This document shows, in pieces, positions 29,289 through 38,507 of a stretch of DNA of 64,000 nucleotides. Positions within the stretch are counted from its first letter, which is position 1. Each line of letters begins with the position of its first letter. The translations under genes were made by a program, and so were the position numbers. Location: contig CALDSU010000002.1 of NCBI GenBank assembly GCA_937924525.1, forward strand, positions 247,069 through 311,068, written 5' to 3'. A model generated the notes under the pieces. The model ran no database searches, was not told where the DNA came from, and worked only from the letters and a program-made list of their open reading frames with translations. This stretch comes from an uncultured Bryobacteraceae bacterium. Its GTDB lineage: Bacteria; Acidobacteriota; Terriglobia; Bryobacterales; Bryobacteraceae.

Positions 29289-30575
29289 TTAAGCCGCTTT
29301 TTGCAGGGGGACTTCGCCTTCCGCCGGAATCAGTTCTTGCGAGGGATCGATCTTCAGCCAAAGCAGGGTGCTGACGGCGAGCATGAGGGCCATCGGAATC
29401 AGCGGGACATTGTAAGCATCGAGGGGCGTCATGCCTCGCTCCAGCGCGGCCTTGACGAAGTAGCCGAAGGCGACCGAGGACAGGAAAGACCCGACCTGGC
29501 CCGCCGTGTTCATGGTGCCGGTCACCGCGCCGGCGTACTTCTTGCCGATGTCGAGACAGACCGCCCAGGCCGAAGGCAGCATGAAGTCCGAACCGGCGTA
29601 ACTCAGCGCGAGAAACACCAGGGCAACGTACTTGTCGGTGCTCAGAATCGTCGCGACCGTAAAAAGGGCCGCCGAGCCCAACCCCATCATCGCCACCGCC
29701 CGCCGCCCGGTTTTCAGCCCGAACTTTTGCACCAGCCGGTCGCTGGCCCAGCCGCCGGAAAGGTTCGCCATCGCGCCCAGAATAAAGGGCAGCGTGGAAA
29801 AGATCAGTCCCTGCATGGTGAAGCCGCGGCCCTTCACCAGGTAGGTGTGCAGCCAGGACAGAAAGAAGAACGATCCCCAGCAATAGGTGAAGTACATGGC
29901 CATGATGGCCCACAGATTGCGGCTGCGGAAGGCCTGGCCCCAGGGGAGCGGGTGATGCGCTTTGCTGGCCGGCGTGCCGATTTCGGCGATCTCTTCCGGC
30001 GTGACCCCAGGCTTATCCGTGGGGCGGTCGCGGTACCACCAGATCCAGATGGCCGCCCAAATCAGACCGACAAACCCGAAAATAAAAAAGCCCGCCCGCC
30101 AGCCAAACGCGGTTTGAATCGGGACCACCAGCACGGGCGTGAGCGCCCCTCCGATCCGGCTGGCCATCCACACAATGCCGTGCGCCCGCGCGCGCTCCTG
30201 CACGGGAAACCATTTCGAGATGCTGCCAGAGGTATTCGGATACGCGCCCGCCTCGCCCGCGCCGAACAGGAAACGAATGGGCAGCAGCATCGCCAGGCTG
30301 TTGGCCGCGCCGGTCGCGGCCGTGAAGCCGGACCACCAGATCACGATGCGGGTGAGCACCTTGCGCGCCCCGATGCGGTCTCCCAGCGCGCCGCTGGGGA
30401 TTTCGAACGCCGCATAGGAAACCGCGAAAACCCCCACCACCCATCCCCACCACTCGGGCGAAATGTCGAGATCGCGTTGCATCTCCGGGCCCGCGACCGA
30501 AATGCAGACTCGGTCGAGGTAGGTAATGATCGAAAGGAAGAACAACAAGATGAGGACGCGGTGGCGATACTTCAT
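29289..30575 (-). CDS. MFS transporter, anion:cation symporter family
   Basis: 428 residues, 12 helices. ACS-type sequences are clear: TYLDRVCISVAGPEMQRDLDIS, FEIPSGALGDRIGARKVLTR, GAGEAGAYPNTSGSISKWFP and the central loop followed by SFFFLSWLHTYLVKGRGF. Relatives carry hexuronates, glucarate, phthalate or nicotinate with protons or sodium. No catabolic gene is adjacent, so the substrate is unknown. The start ATG 30575 has no ribosome site; CATAAT lies nine bases upstream and may be a -10 element of a nearly leaderless transcript. It converges on metW with a 17-base gap. Confidence 0.92.
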   Translation of the reverse strand: MKYRHRVLILLFFLSIITYLDRVCISVAGPEMQRDLDISPEWWGWVVGVFAVSYAAFEIPSGALGDRIGARKVLTRIVIWWSGFTAATGAANSLAMLLPIRFLFGAGEAGAYPNTSGSISKWFPVQERARAHGIVWMASRIGGALTPVLVVPIQTAFGWRAGFFIFGFVGLIWAAIWIWWYRDRPTDKPGVTPEEIAEIGTPASKAHHPLPWGQAFRSRNLWAIMAMYFTYCWGSFFFLSWLHTYLVKGRGFTMQGLIFSTLPFILGAMANLSGGWASDRLVQKFGLKTGRRAVAMMGLGSAALFTVATILSTDKYVALVFLALSYAGSDFMLPSAWAVCLDIGKKYAGAVTGTMNTAGQVGSFLSSVAFGYFVKAALERGMTPLDAYNVPLIPMALMLAVSTLLWLKIDPSQELIPAEGEVPLQKAA

Positions 30576-30820
30576 AAGCTGGCATTATGTCACATCGCCC
30601 TGGCGCGAACCCCGTGGCAAGATGGCGCGGGGCCGGCAGGAGCCGCCGCGCCGCGTGGCTCCCGCCATCGCGAGTGAGAACTTTGGCGGCCTTGCGGCAC
30701 TAGTTCAATAAAGGCATCCGCAAAGCCTCAAGTGATCGTGAATGGCGCGGGCAGCCTGGGGCGGATGCCCGCGTGAAACTTGGCGGCTGGCGAGCGCCCG
30801 CAGGACCGATGGAGGGACGG

Positions 30821-33592
30821 ATGCACGCCGTGCGCAGGCAGACCCTTTGGCTGATGGTGGGGCTTCTCCTCGCCGCCCGCTCCGCCGTGTTTGCGGCGGA
30901 GCGCAGCCTCTCTTTCGTGGTGGACACCATCGCCGGCGGGGACGCCGTGGGTGACGGTTTGCCGGCTGCGGCCGCCCAACTCAGCGACGCGCAGGGAGTC
31001 GCCGTCGATCTGGCAGGTAATCTGTATATTGCCGATCCGGACAACCACCGTGTCCGCCGCGTCCGTCCCGACGGCATCATCGAAACCGTGGCGGGCACGG
31101 GCACGGCGGGGTTCTCGGGAGACGGCGGACCGGCGGCGCGCGCGCGCCTGAATCTGCCCTACGGGTTGGCGGTGGACGGCACCGGCACCCTCTACATCGC
31201 GGATCTGGGAAACCACCGGGTCCGCCGCGTGACGCCTGACGGCATGATTCAAACGATTGCGGGCACCGGCGTAGCGGGCGCTTCCGGCGACGGGGGCCAA
31301 GCCGCGCGCGCGGAACTGGTCGCGCCGCGCAACCTGGCGCTCGACTCGCTCGGCAATCTTTATATTGCCGACTTCGGCGGCCACCGGATCCGCCGCGTCA
31401 CCATCCACGGAATCATCTCGACCCTGGCGGGAACCGGCGCGTGCGGCAACTCGGGCGACGGCGGTCCGGCGGCGCAGGCGGAACTCTGCTTTCCCGCCGG
31501 GCTGGCCGTCGACCCGGCCGGAGCGCTGGTGGTGGCCGATTCGGCCAACAGCCGCCTGCGCCGCATTCGCGACGGGCTGATCACCAACCTGCTGGGCCAT
31601 GCCGAGGATCCCACGCGCTCCCTGCTCTTCACGCCCACGGGACTCGCCTTTGGCGGGATGGGCAACCTTTTTGTCGCCGACAGCGGCAACCGCCGGATTC
31701 TCCGCCTGGACCCCGACGGCCAGGTCCGCGTGGTCGCCGGGCGCGATGCGGCCGGCGCGCTCCGGAGTCTGGACGCGGCCCGTGACGTCGCCCTCGACGC
31801 GGCGGGGAACCTGTTTATCGCCGACGGACGGCGGGTGCGCCGCCTCGCCGTTTCCGGCGCGGCGACGGTGGCGGCCGGAGACGGCACGTTCGGGTTTCGC
31901 GGCGACGGCGGAGCGGCGACGCTCGCCCAACTCCACCAGCCGAGCGGCCTCGCCATCACGCCCGGCGGCCTGCTCATCGCCGACGAGAACAACCATCGTC
32001 TGCGCCGGATCGACGCCGCCGGCATCATCACCACCGTGGCAGGAACCGGCGCGCCTGGCTTCGGAGTGGACGGCCAGATTCCCACCGAGACTCCCATCGC
32101 CCACCCGACCGGCGTTTCGGTGGACCCTTCGGGCTCGGCTTGGTTCGCCGAGGCATCCGGGCACCGCGTCCGCCGTCTCCCTCCTTCCGGCCCGCTGGTG
32201 ACGGTGGCCGGGACCGGCGTGGCGGGTTTCGATCCGGGCGAGCCCTCCGCGCGAAACGCCCGCCTGAACTCGCCGGCTTTCGCCCTGGCCGACGCGCAAG
32301 GCAACGTATACGTGGCCGACGCCGGGAACCACCGTGTCCGCCGCATCGACCCGGCGGGAAGAGTGACCACCGTCGCGGGCAACGGCATCCAGGGTTACTC
32401 CGGCGACGGGGTGCCGGCCACGGCAACCCAACTCAACCAGCCTCGCGCCCTGGCGTGGGACGCGTCCGGCCGGCTGTACATCGCCGACAGCGGCAATCAC
32501 CGCATCCGCAGGGTGGAAGCCGACGGCACGATCGTCACCGTGGCGGGAGAGCTGATGCCCCTGCGGACGCCCCGCGGCATCGCCTTCGGGCCCGATGGCA
32601 CGCTGTTCATCGCGGATTCCGGCAATCACCGCATTCTAGCGATGAGCCCGCAAGGCGAGTTGCGCGAGATTGCCGGCACGGGGAACCCAGGATTTTCGGG
32701 CGACGGCGGTCCGGCGCGGGAGGCGGAGTTCCATCTGCCTACCGCGCTCGCGGTGGATGCGGACGGGACGGTGTATGTGGCCGACCAGTGGAACCACCGC
32801 ATTCGCCGCCTGCGGCCCGCTCCGGCGACGCCTCCGGTGGCTCCTCCGGCCAACGAGCCGGATCCGCCGGGCGGCGGCGCCGAACCGGTGAAACTGCTCG
32901 AGGCGCTGCACGCGGCCAGCCGCCTGCCCGGGGGAATCGCCCCGGGCCAGTTGGTCCTGGTGCGCGGGGAGCAGATCGGACCCGCGCAGTCCACGGTGGG
33001 ATCGCTCGGCCCCCGAGGCGTCCTGGCCGACACGCTAGCGGACATCCGGGTGTTGTTTGACGGACGCGCCGCCCCGATTTTCTCCGCCGTCGAGAACGCC
33101 ATTCAGGTCCAGGCCCCCTACGCATTGTCGGGCCAGACGAGGACGGAAGTGGAAGTGCACCGGCAGGGGAAGAAGATCGCCGCCGGGGCGTTCGATGTCG
33201 TCCGCGCCGCGCCGGGCATTTTCACCGTGGACGGCTCCGGATCGGGCGCGGCGCTCGCGCTGAATCACGATGGCAGCCTGAACGCGTCCTGGAACCCGGC
33301 GGCGAAGGGGATGTCCGTCACGCTGTTCGCGACCGGGGAAGGGTTGCTGTCTCCCGCGGCGACGGAGGGCGTACCGGCCGCTCCCCCGTTTGCCCAGCCG
33401 GTCCTGCCGGTTGCGGTCTCCGTCGCGGGACTGGCTGCCGAGATCCTGTACGCTGGCAGCGCGCCGGGCATGATCGGCGTGCTCCAGCTGAACGTCCGGC
33501 TGCCGCTCGGTCTGGTTCCGGGCGCGGTTCCCGTGGCGGTGACCGTGGGCGCGGCCGCCAGCCAGGCCGGCGTGCTGCTGCACGTTCGCTGA
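30821..33592 (+). CDS. Exported NHL-repeat propeller protein with TIGR03437 C-terminal domain
   Basis: 923 residues from ATG 30821, which has GGAGG five bases upstream (an ATG at 30773 lacks one). A signal peptide (LWLMVGLLLAARSAVFA) is followed by 12 NHL units of the pattern G-N-L-Y-I-A-D-x-x-N-H-R-V-R-R, spaced about 50-57 residues, enough for two six-bladed propellers. Gly-rich spacers of the type GTGxxGFSGDGGPA lie between blades. The last 220 residues are the Solibacter-type TIGR03437 domain (from ASRLPGGIAPGQLVLVRGEQIGP). The protein should be secreted or cell-surface bound; ligand and function are unknown. The repeats are well diverged, so recent duplication is unlikely. Confidence 0.92.
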   Translation: MHAVRRQTLWLMVGLLLAARSAVFAAERSLSFVVDTIAGGDAVGDGLPAAAAQLSDAQGVAVDLAGNLYIADPDNHRVRRVRPDGIIETVAGTGTAGFSGDGGPAARARLNLPYGLAVDGTGTLYIADLGNHRVRRVTPDGMIQTIAGTGVAGASGDGGQAARAELVAPRNLALDSLGNLYIADFGGHRIRRVTIHGIISTLAGTGACGNSGDGGPAAQAELCFPAGLAVDPAGALVVADSANSRLRRIRDGLITNLLGHAEDPTRSLLFTPTGLAFGGMGNLFVADSGNRRILRLDPDGQVRVVAGRDAAGALRSLDAARDVALDAAGNLFIADGRRVRRLAVSGAATVAAGDGTFGFRGDGGAATLAQLHQPSGLAITPGGLLIADENNHRLRRIDAAGIITTVAGTGAPGFGVDGQIPTETPIAHPTGVSVDPSGSAWFAEASGHRVRRLPPSGPLVTVAGTGVAGFDPGEPSARNARLNSPAFALADAQGNVYVADAGNHRVRRIDPAGRVTTVAGNGIQGYSGDGVPATATQLNQPRALAWDASGRLYIADSGNHRIRRVEADGTIVTVAGELMPLRTPRGIAFGPDGTLFIADSGNHRILAMSPQGELREIAGTGNPGFSGDGGPAREAEFHLPTALAVDADGTVYVADQWNHRIRRLRPAPATPPVAPPANEPDPPGGGAEPVKLLEALHAASRLPGGIAPGQLVLVRGEQIGPAQSTVGSLGPRGVLADTLADIRVLFDGRAAPIFSAVENAIQVQAPYALSGQTRTEVEVHRQGKKIAAGAFDVVRAAPGIFTVDGSGSGAALALNHDGSLNASWNPAAKGMSVTLFATGEGLLSPAATEGVPAAPPFAQPVLPVAVSVAGLAAEILYAGSAPGMIGVLQLNVRLPLGLVPGAVPVAVTVGAAASQAGVLLHVR

Positions 33593-33726
33593 ACGAAAGA
33601 TCTGGTTGAATAACCCGGACAGGCTGCTCTGCCCCGAGGCGCGCCAAGACAAAACCAGGGACTTACGAGCAACCCGCGTGGGCAGATGGCTGTCCCCGCG
33701 TTTTGCAACAAACTCCTCCAAGCAAA

Positions 33727-33754
33727 GGTGCGCCCGGGCGCTGAGGCGCCCGCC
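33727..33754 (-). repeat. Short GC-rich palindromic repeat, copy B
   Basis: On the minus strand this 28-base element matches the plus-strand element at 35292-35319 at 22 of 28 positions, sharing CAGCGCCCGGGC. It contains GGGCGC/GCGCCC arms around TGAG. The two copies flank the Fe-dependent alcohol dehydrogenase gene in opposite orientation. Confidence 0.55.
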
Positions 33755-33778
33755 GGGCCACGATACACTGAGGGCGTT

Positions 33779-35026
33779 ATGTTTGATCAAGCTCGCGCTC
33801 TCCTCCGCCAGTTCAAAGGAGACTCTTACGTGTATGGACTCGGGGTGCTGCCGCAGGCGGGGCGGCTGGCGGCGGAACTGGGCCGCCGCGCGGCGCTGAT
33901 CCGCGACCCGTTCGCCGGATTCGCTCCCGCCGTCGAGGCGCTGACGGCCACGCTGCGCGCCGCCGGTGTCGACGTGGCGGCCGTCATTCCGGGCGCGGCC
34001 CCGAACGCGCCGCTCGAAGACCTGCATCGCATTGCCGGGGAACTGCGCCGGCTACAGCCGGAGGTGCTGGTGAGTTTTGGCGGCGGCAGCACCATCGACT
34101 GCGTGAAAGCCGCCGAAGTTCTGCGCACGCTCGGAGGCGACATCGACCAGTATTTCGGCACCGGCCTGGTGACGGCTAGACTGCAGGAAACCGGCTTGCG
34201 CCTGACCCCGCACCTGGCCATCCAGACCGCTTCCAGTTCCGCCGCGCACCTGACCAAGTATTCGAACATCACCAATGTGGCTTCCAGCCAGAAGAAACTG
34301 ATCGTGGACGAGGCGATCGTCCCGCAGCGGGCGCTGTATGACTACGAAGTGTCGTTTACGTCGCCGGCGTCGCTGACCGCCGACGGCGCGCTGGATGGTC
34401 TTTCGCACTGCCTCGAGGTGTATTATGGCGCTACGGGAAAGGAGAACTACGCCCAGGTGGAGCAGGTGGGCCTGGCGGGCATTTCCCTGGTGGTGGAGCA
34501 CCTGCCGCGAGCCATCGCCGATCCGGCGGACCGGACGGCGCGCGAAGCGCTTGGCCTGGCCACCGACCTCGGCGGCTACGCGATCATGCTGGGCGGCACC
34601 AACGGGGCGCACCTGACCAGCTTCTCGCTGGTGGATATCCTGTCGCACGGGCGCGCCTGCGCCCTGATGAATCCGTATTACACGATGTTTTATTCGCCCG
34701 CGGTGCAGCCCCAGTTTGGCGCCCTGACCGGCGTGCTCTGCCCGGAGGCTTCCGGACGGGAGGGGCGTCCGCTGGCCCGCGCCATCGCCGAAGCGATCAT
34801 CCGGCTGGAGCGCGCGGTCGGCAACCCCGCCACGCTGGGCGAAGTGCCCGGCTTCAGCGATGCCCATATCGCCCGCGCGTTGACCGCCGCCAAGAACCCG
34901 CAGCTTCGCATGAAGCTTGAAAACATGCCCGTGCCGCTCACCGCCGAACTGGTGGACGACTACATGGGCCCCGTGCTCGAAGCCGCCCGCGACGGAGATC
35001 TCGAGCGCGTGCGCGAGTTGGCGTAA
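33779..35026 (+). CDS. Iron-containing alcohol dehydrogenase family protein
   Basis: 415 residues from ATG 33779, which has GAGGG five bases upstream. The NAD(P)-binding part shows the family GGGS motif (SFGGGSTIDCVKAAEV). The metal ligands are all in place: Asp206, His210 (DGLSHCLE), His278 (TNGAHLTSF) and His290 (DILSHGRACAL). It should be a cytoplasmic NAD(P)-dependent alcohol or hydroxy-acid dehydrogenase. The substrate is unknown; the closest named relatives by pattern are short-chain alcohol and maleylacetate-type enzymes, but several diagnostic regions differ. It stands alone between two copies of a short palindromic repeat. Confidence 0.88.
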   Translation: MFDQARALLRQFKGDSYVYGLGVLPQAGRLAAELGRRAALIRDPFAGFAPAVEALTATLRAAGVDVAAVIPGAAPNAPLEDLHRIAGELRRLQPEVLVSFGGGSTIDCVKAAEVLRTLGGDIDQYFGTGLVTARLQETGLRLTPHLAIQTASSSAAHLTKYSNITNVASSQKKLIVDEAIVPQRALYDYEVSFTSPASLTADGALDGLSHCLEVYYGATGKENYAQVEQVGLAGISLVVEHLPRAIADPADRTAREALGLATDLGGYAIMLGGTNGAHLTSFSLVDILSHGRACALMNPYYTMFYSPAVQPQFGALTGVLCPEASGREGRPLARAIAEAIIRLERAVGNPATLGEVPGFSDAHIARALTAAKNPQLRMKLENMPVPLTAELVDDYMGPVLEAARDGDLERVRELA

Positions 35027-35444
35027 GCCGTCGCCGCGCCGCCGCGCGTCGCCACGGGAATTCCGTGCCAGAATGCGCACGGGCGGATCTTCGCCGCAAG
35101 GTGTCGCGCGGTTCAGCGCGCGGTAACTTCTCCGTGCGGGCCGTTGCCTCAGTTGAGATGCAGGCGCACTCAGGCCGGGGAGGACGGCATGCGGAGGGCG
35201 CTCGATGAGCAAGCAGGAACCGCGCGGTGAAATCGGGGGCGGCGGCGGGCCGCGGTTGGGCGGCGCGCGCCCTGAAGGCGCCCTCCTTGGAGCGGGGCGC
35301 TGCAGCGCCCGGGCACGCCAGGAGCGCACGCCACCTTGCCGATGCACGACATGTCAGCAGACGCCCCCCAACTGTTTTGTTTGCGGCGGCCCGGTCGCTT
35401 GACAGGTGCGCGCCGCCTTCAGGACGATCAAAGTTCCGAACCCC
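35027..35444. other. Intergenic stretch with palindromic repeat and weak promoter
   Basis: No coding region was found in these 418 bases. They hold the perfect 16-base palindrome of the repeat at 35292-35319 and a TTGACA at 35399-35404, followed 18 bases later by a poor -10 (GACGAT), which might drive the two-domain esterase gene. Confidence 0.4.
35292..35319 (+). repeat. Short GC-rich palindromic repeat, copy A
   Basis: Contains the perfect 16-base palindrome GGGCGCTGCAGCGCCC at 35295-35310, followed by GGGCACGCC. It is related to the inverted copy at 33727-33754 (22 of 28 bases). Confidence 0.55.
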
Positions 35445-37664
35445 ATGCGCATCGCCATCGTTCCCGCTTGGTTACTTTTGGCGTTCGCCGCCCGGGCTGG
35501 GGAGGTGACGATTCCCAGTTCCTTGGACGGCGCGCCGCAGGCCGCGATCCTGGACGTCCCCGCTGGGACAGATCCCAAGCCGCTGCTGGTGCATGTCCAC
35601 TCCTGGTCCAGCGACTACCGGACTTCCAGCCGTTTCGCCGAACTGCGGGAAGCGTGCGCGCTCAAGGGGTGGGTCTTCCTTTCTCCGGATTTCCGCGGGC
35701 CCAACCAGCGCCCGGAGGCGTGCGCCTCGGACCTTGCGGTTCAGGACGTGCTCGACGCGGTGCTGTATGCCTTTCGCCGGGCCGCGGTCGATCCCGCGCG
35801 CGTCTATCTGACCGGCGGTTCCGGCGGCGGCCACCTGAGTCTGGTGCTGGCGCACCGCGCGCCGGACCTGTGGGCCGCCGTGTCCGCATTCGTGCCGATC
35901 ACCGATCTGGCCGCGTGGCACCGGTTCACCAAGGAGAAGGGGCTGCGGTATGCCGCGATGATTGAGGCGTGCGCGGGCGGCCCGCCCGGAGCATGGCAAC
36001 CGGACGCCGAACTGCGCCGTCGCTCGCCGCTGTTTCACCTGGCTGCGGCGCGGGGCGTGCCCATCGACATCCAAGCCGGGATCCGGGACGGGCATACCGG
36101 GTCGGTGCCCGTGAGCCACTCCCTGCTGGCGTTTAACGCGCTGGCGGAAGCCAACGGCCTGCCGGAGCGCAAGCTGGATGAGGAAGCGATCCGGTTCGTT
36201 ACCCGCGAAGCGCGCATCCCGCCGCACCTGGCGGCCGAACGCGAGGATGAGCCCGGACGCCAGCATCGCGTGTTGTTTCGGCGGGCGGCCGGACCCGCGC
36301 GAGTGACCTTGTTCGATGGCGGGCATGACACAGACTTCGGGGCGGCGCTGCGGTTCCTCGAAACGCATCGCAAACGTGGCAGGGGCGCACTCGCCGTGCT
36401 CGGCGGCATCGAACACGATCGGGTGTTTCAACGGGCGGGAAAACAGGCCGAGACGCGGATCGAGGGCGTGGCGGGCGTGACCGGGGTGCTGGAGATGCGC
36501 GCGGCGCACGGTCCCTGGCGGCGCGTGGCGGAAATACAGCCGGGCGCCTGGTCCATCACCACCACGGTTCCGGTGGGGGGGCCCTATCCGGTCGAGCTGC
36601 GGGTGCTCGCGCGCGGCGGCCGATTCGCCGGCCACGCCCGCTTCGAGCGCATTCTGGCGGGGGACCTTTGGATTCTCGCCGGCCAGTCCAATATGGTCGG
36701 ACGGGCGCGCATGGAGCGCGAGGAAGCGCCAGACCCGCGAGTGCACCTGCTGCGGCGGGAAGGCGGATGGGCGCTGGCGCGTCATCCGCTCCATGAATCC
36801 CGCGCCCCAGGATACGGGCATGGTTTGGGTTTGTCCTTCGCCAAAGAGATGGTGCGTCGCACTGGCGTGCCCATCGGGTTGATCCCCACGGCGGTAGGCG
36901 GCACGTCGCTGGCCCAATGGGATCCGGCGGGCAAACCGGAGGGCCGGCGGTCGCTCTACGGCGCTCTGCTTTCCCGGTTCCGCGTAGCGGGCGGGCGGGT
37001 CGCGGGCATCCTGTGGTACCAGGGCGAATCGGATGCGGGCAAGGAAGAGGACTCCTCCAGCTACGGTGAGCGCTTCGCCCGCTTGGTGCGCGAATTGCGC
37101 GCGGACCTCGGCCAGCCGCAATTGCCTTTCTTCTTCGCGCAGCTATCCCGCTATGCGATTGGCGGCCGGACGGCTGGTCCCTGGAATCAGGTGCAGGAAG
37201 CGCAGCGTGCGGCCGAGTCCAGCATCCCGCACTCCGGCCTGATCGCGACCGTCGATCTGGAACTGGGCGACCCGATTCACCTGGACCAGGATAGCCTGTC
37301 CCGGGCGGGCGTCCGGTTCGCGCGGCGGGTGCTGGACGGTCCCGGGCCGCGTTTGGGACAGGTCCGCTGGGAGAGTTGGAATCGGCTGCGGGTGGAAGTG
37401 AAAAATCTGGACCCGGCCGAAGGCCGCATTCTCGGGTTTCAAATGAGCACGGGGGACGGCACTCCCTATGGGGCGATCTACCGCGCGCGGTGGGACGGCG
37501 AGCGCGGGGAGATGGTGCTCGAGTTGGGGGACACGCAACGCGCCGACGCCCTCCACCTGTGGTACGGCCGGGGGTTGGACCCTGGGTGCACGGTGCGCAG
37601 CCGCGACGATCGCGCCCTGCCGGTGTTCGGACCGCTGCCCCTGCCTCCGCGGCCTCGGGAGTGA
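35445..37664 (+). CDS. Exported two-domain esterase: alpha/beta hydrolase fused to sialate O-acetylesterase-like SGNH hydrolase
   Basis: 739 residues with a signal peptide (IAIVPAWLLLAFAARA). The N-terminal half is a prolyl-oligopeptidase/acetylxylan-esterase-type hydrolase: nucleophile Ser126 in TGGSGGGH, then GHDTDF near residue 308 carrying the likely His. The C-terminal half is a SASA-type SGNH domain: Ser415 in AGQSNM, the Gly in VGGTSLAQW, the block IV-like GILWYQGESD, and Asp609-x-x-His612 (GDPIH). Both sites look intact, so this may be a bifunctional deacetylase for acetylated polysaccharides or sialic acids. GTG 35406 is a possible longer start, but ATG 35445 begins the signal peptide. 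The glycosyltransferase gene follows four bases after its stop. Confidence 0.85.
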   Translation: MRIAIVPAWLLLAFAARAGEVTIPSSLDGAPQAAILDVPAGTDPKPLLVHVHSWSSDYRTSSRFAELREACALKGWVFLSPDFRGPNQRPEACASDLAVQDVLDAVLYAFRRAAVDPARVYLTGGSGGGHLSLVLAHRAPDLWAAVSAFVPITDLAAWHRFTKEKGLRYAAMIEACAGGPPGAWQPDAELRRRSPLFHLAAARGVPIDIQAGIRDGHTGSVPVSHSLLAFNALAEANGLPERKLDEEAIRFVTREARIPPHLAAEREDEPGRQHRVLFRRAAGPARVTLFDGGHDTDFGAALRFLETHRKRGRGALAVLGGIEHDRVFQRAGKQAETRIEGVAGVTGVLEMRAAHGPWRRVAEIQPGAWSITTTVPVGGPYPVELRVLARGGRFAGHARFERILAGDLWILAGQSNMVGRARMEREEAPDPRVHLLRREGGWALARHPLHESRAPGYGHGLGLSFAKEMVRRTGVPIGLIPTAVGGTSLAQWDPAGKPEGRRSLYGALLSRFRVAGGRVAGILWYQGESDAGKEEDSSSYGERFARLVRELRADLGQPQLPFFFAQLSRYAIGGRTAGPWNQVQEAQRAAESSIPHSGLIATVDLELGDPIHLDQDSLSRAGVRFARRVLDGPGPRLGQVRWESWNRLRVEVKNLDPAEGRILGFQMSTGDGTPYGAIYRARWDGERGEMVLELGDTQRADALHLWYGRGLDPGCTVRSRDDRALPVFGPLPLPPRPRE

Positions 37665-37668
37665 ACGA

Positions 37669-38367
37669 GTGATTTCCGCGATCATCCCCACCCTGAACGA
37701 AGAGGCCGAGATTGCCGCGACGGTGCGCGCTGTCCGCTCCCAAAGGAGCGTCCTGGAGGTCCTGGTGGTCGATGGCGGGAGCAGCGACGCCACGGCTGCG
37801 CGGGCGCGGCGAGAGGGCGCGCACGTGATCCTGGCGGAGAGGGGTCGGGGGAGGCAAATGCACGCAGGCGCCCTGGCCGCGCGCGGCGGGGTCCTCTGGT
37901 TTATTCATGCCGACACGCGGCCACGCGGCGGCGTGTCGCTCCAGTTGGCCGAAGCGCTGGTTTCCCCCGCAGTGGTGGGCGGCAACTTCACGCTGGTTTT
38001 CGACGGAGAGACGCTTGGGGCGCGCGTGTTGAACCTGGCGCAACCGCTGATGCAACGCATCGGCTGCTACTACGGCGACTCGACCATCTTCGTGCGGCGC
38101 GACGCGTATTTCGCGGCCGGCGGGTTCCCGCCGTACCCCGTTTTCGAGGATGCCGCCCTGATCGCCCGCCTCCGCTCCCGCGGGAAGTTTGTCTCGTTGC
38201 CCGGCCAGGTGATCACCTCCTCCCGCCGGTTCGAACGCCAGGGCTTGGTGCGCACCTGCGCGCGCTGGTCGGCTTTGCAATGCCTGTTCTGGCTTGGCGT
38301 GCCGGCGGAACGGCTGGCGCGATACTACGCGCCGGTCCGCCGGGACGGGGGTGAAGAGGCGGTGTAG
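37669..38367 (+). CDS. TIGR04283 family glycosyltransferase (GT2, DPM1-like)
   Basis: 232 residues from GTG 37669, with GGGAG eight bases upstream. The GT2 core is clear: ISAIIPTLNEEAEI at the start, LVVDGGSSDATAARA, AERGRGRQMHAGA and the metal-binding-type motif FIHADTRP; then GGNFTLVF, YYGDSTIFVRRDAYF and VFEDAALIARLRSRG. These are diagnostic of the TIGR04283 group, often found near radical-SAM or arsenosugar genes, though none is seen here. It is a cytoplasmic, membrane-associated enzyme using a sugar nucleotide. It lies four bases after the esterase gene and is probably co-transcribed. Confidence 0.93.
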   Translation: MISAIIPTLNEEAEIAATVRAVRSQRSVLEVLVVDGGSSDATAARARREGAHVILAERGRGRQMHAGALAARGGVLWFIHADTRPRGGVSLQLAEALVSPAVVGGNFTLVFDGETLGARVLNLAQPLMQRIGCYYGDSTIFVRRDAYFAAGGFPPYPVFEDAALIARLRSRGKFVSLPGQVITSSRRFERQGLVRTCARWSALQCLFWLGVPAERLARYYAPVRRDGGEEAV

Positions 38368-38507
38368 CGGCGGGGGTCCGCTCGGACGCACCCGCGACGG
38401 TGGCCGCTCGCGTCCGGACGAGAACCTGCGGAGGACCGCTCGTCCCCACGCGCGGCTCCTGGGGGAACGGTCGGGTCGGCGGCGGATTCCTCTCGCGGCT
38501 GAATGGC

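Noticed and set aside
30728..32629. 633-codon minus-strand frame over the NHL gene
   Set aside because: Its repeats are mirror images of the NHL units, with no independent support.
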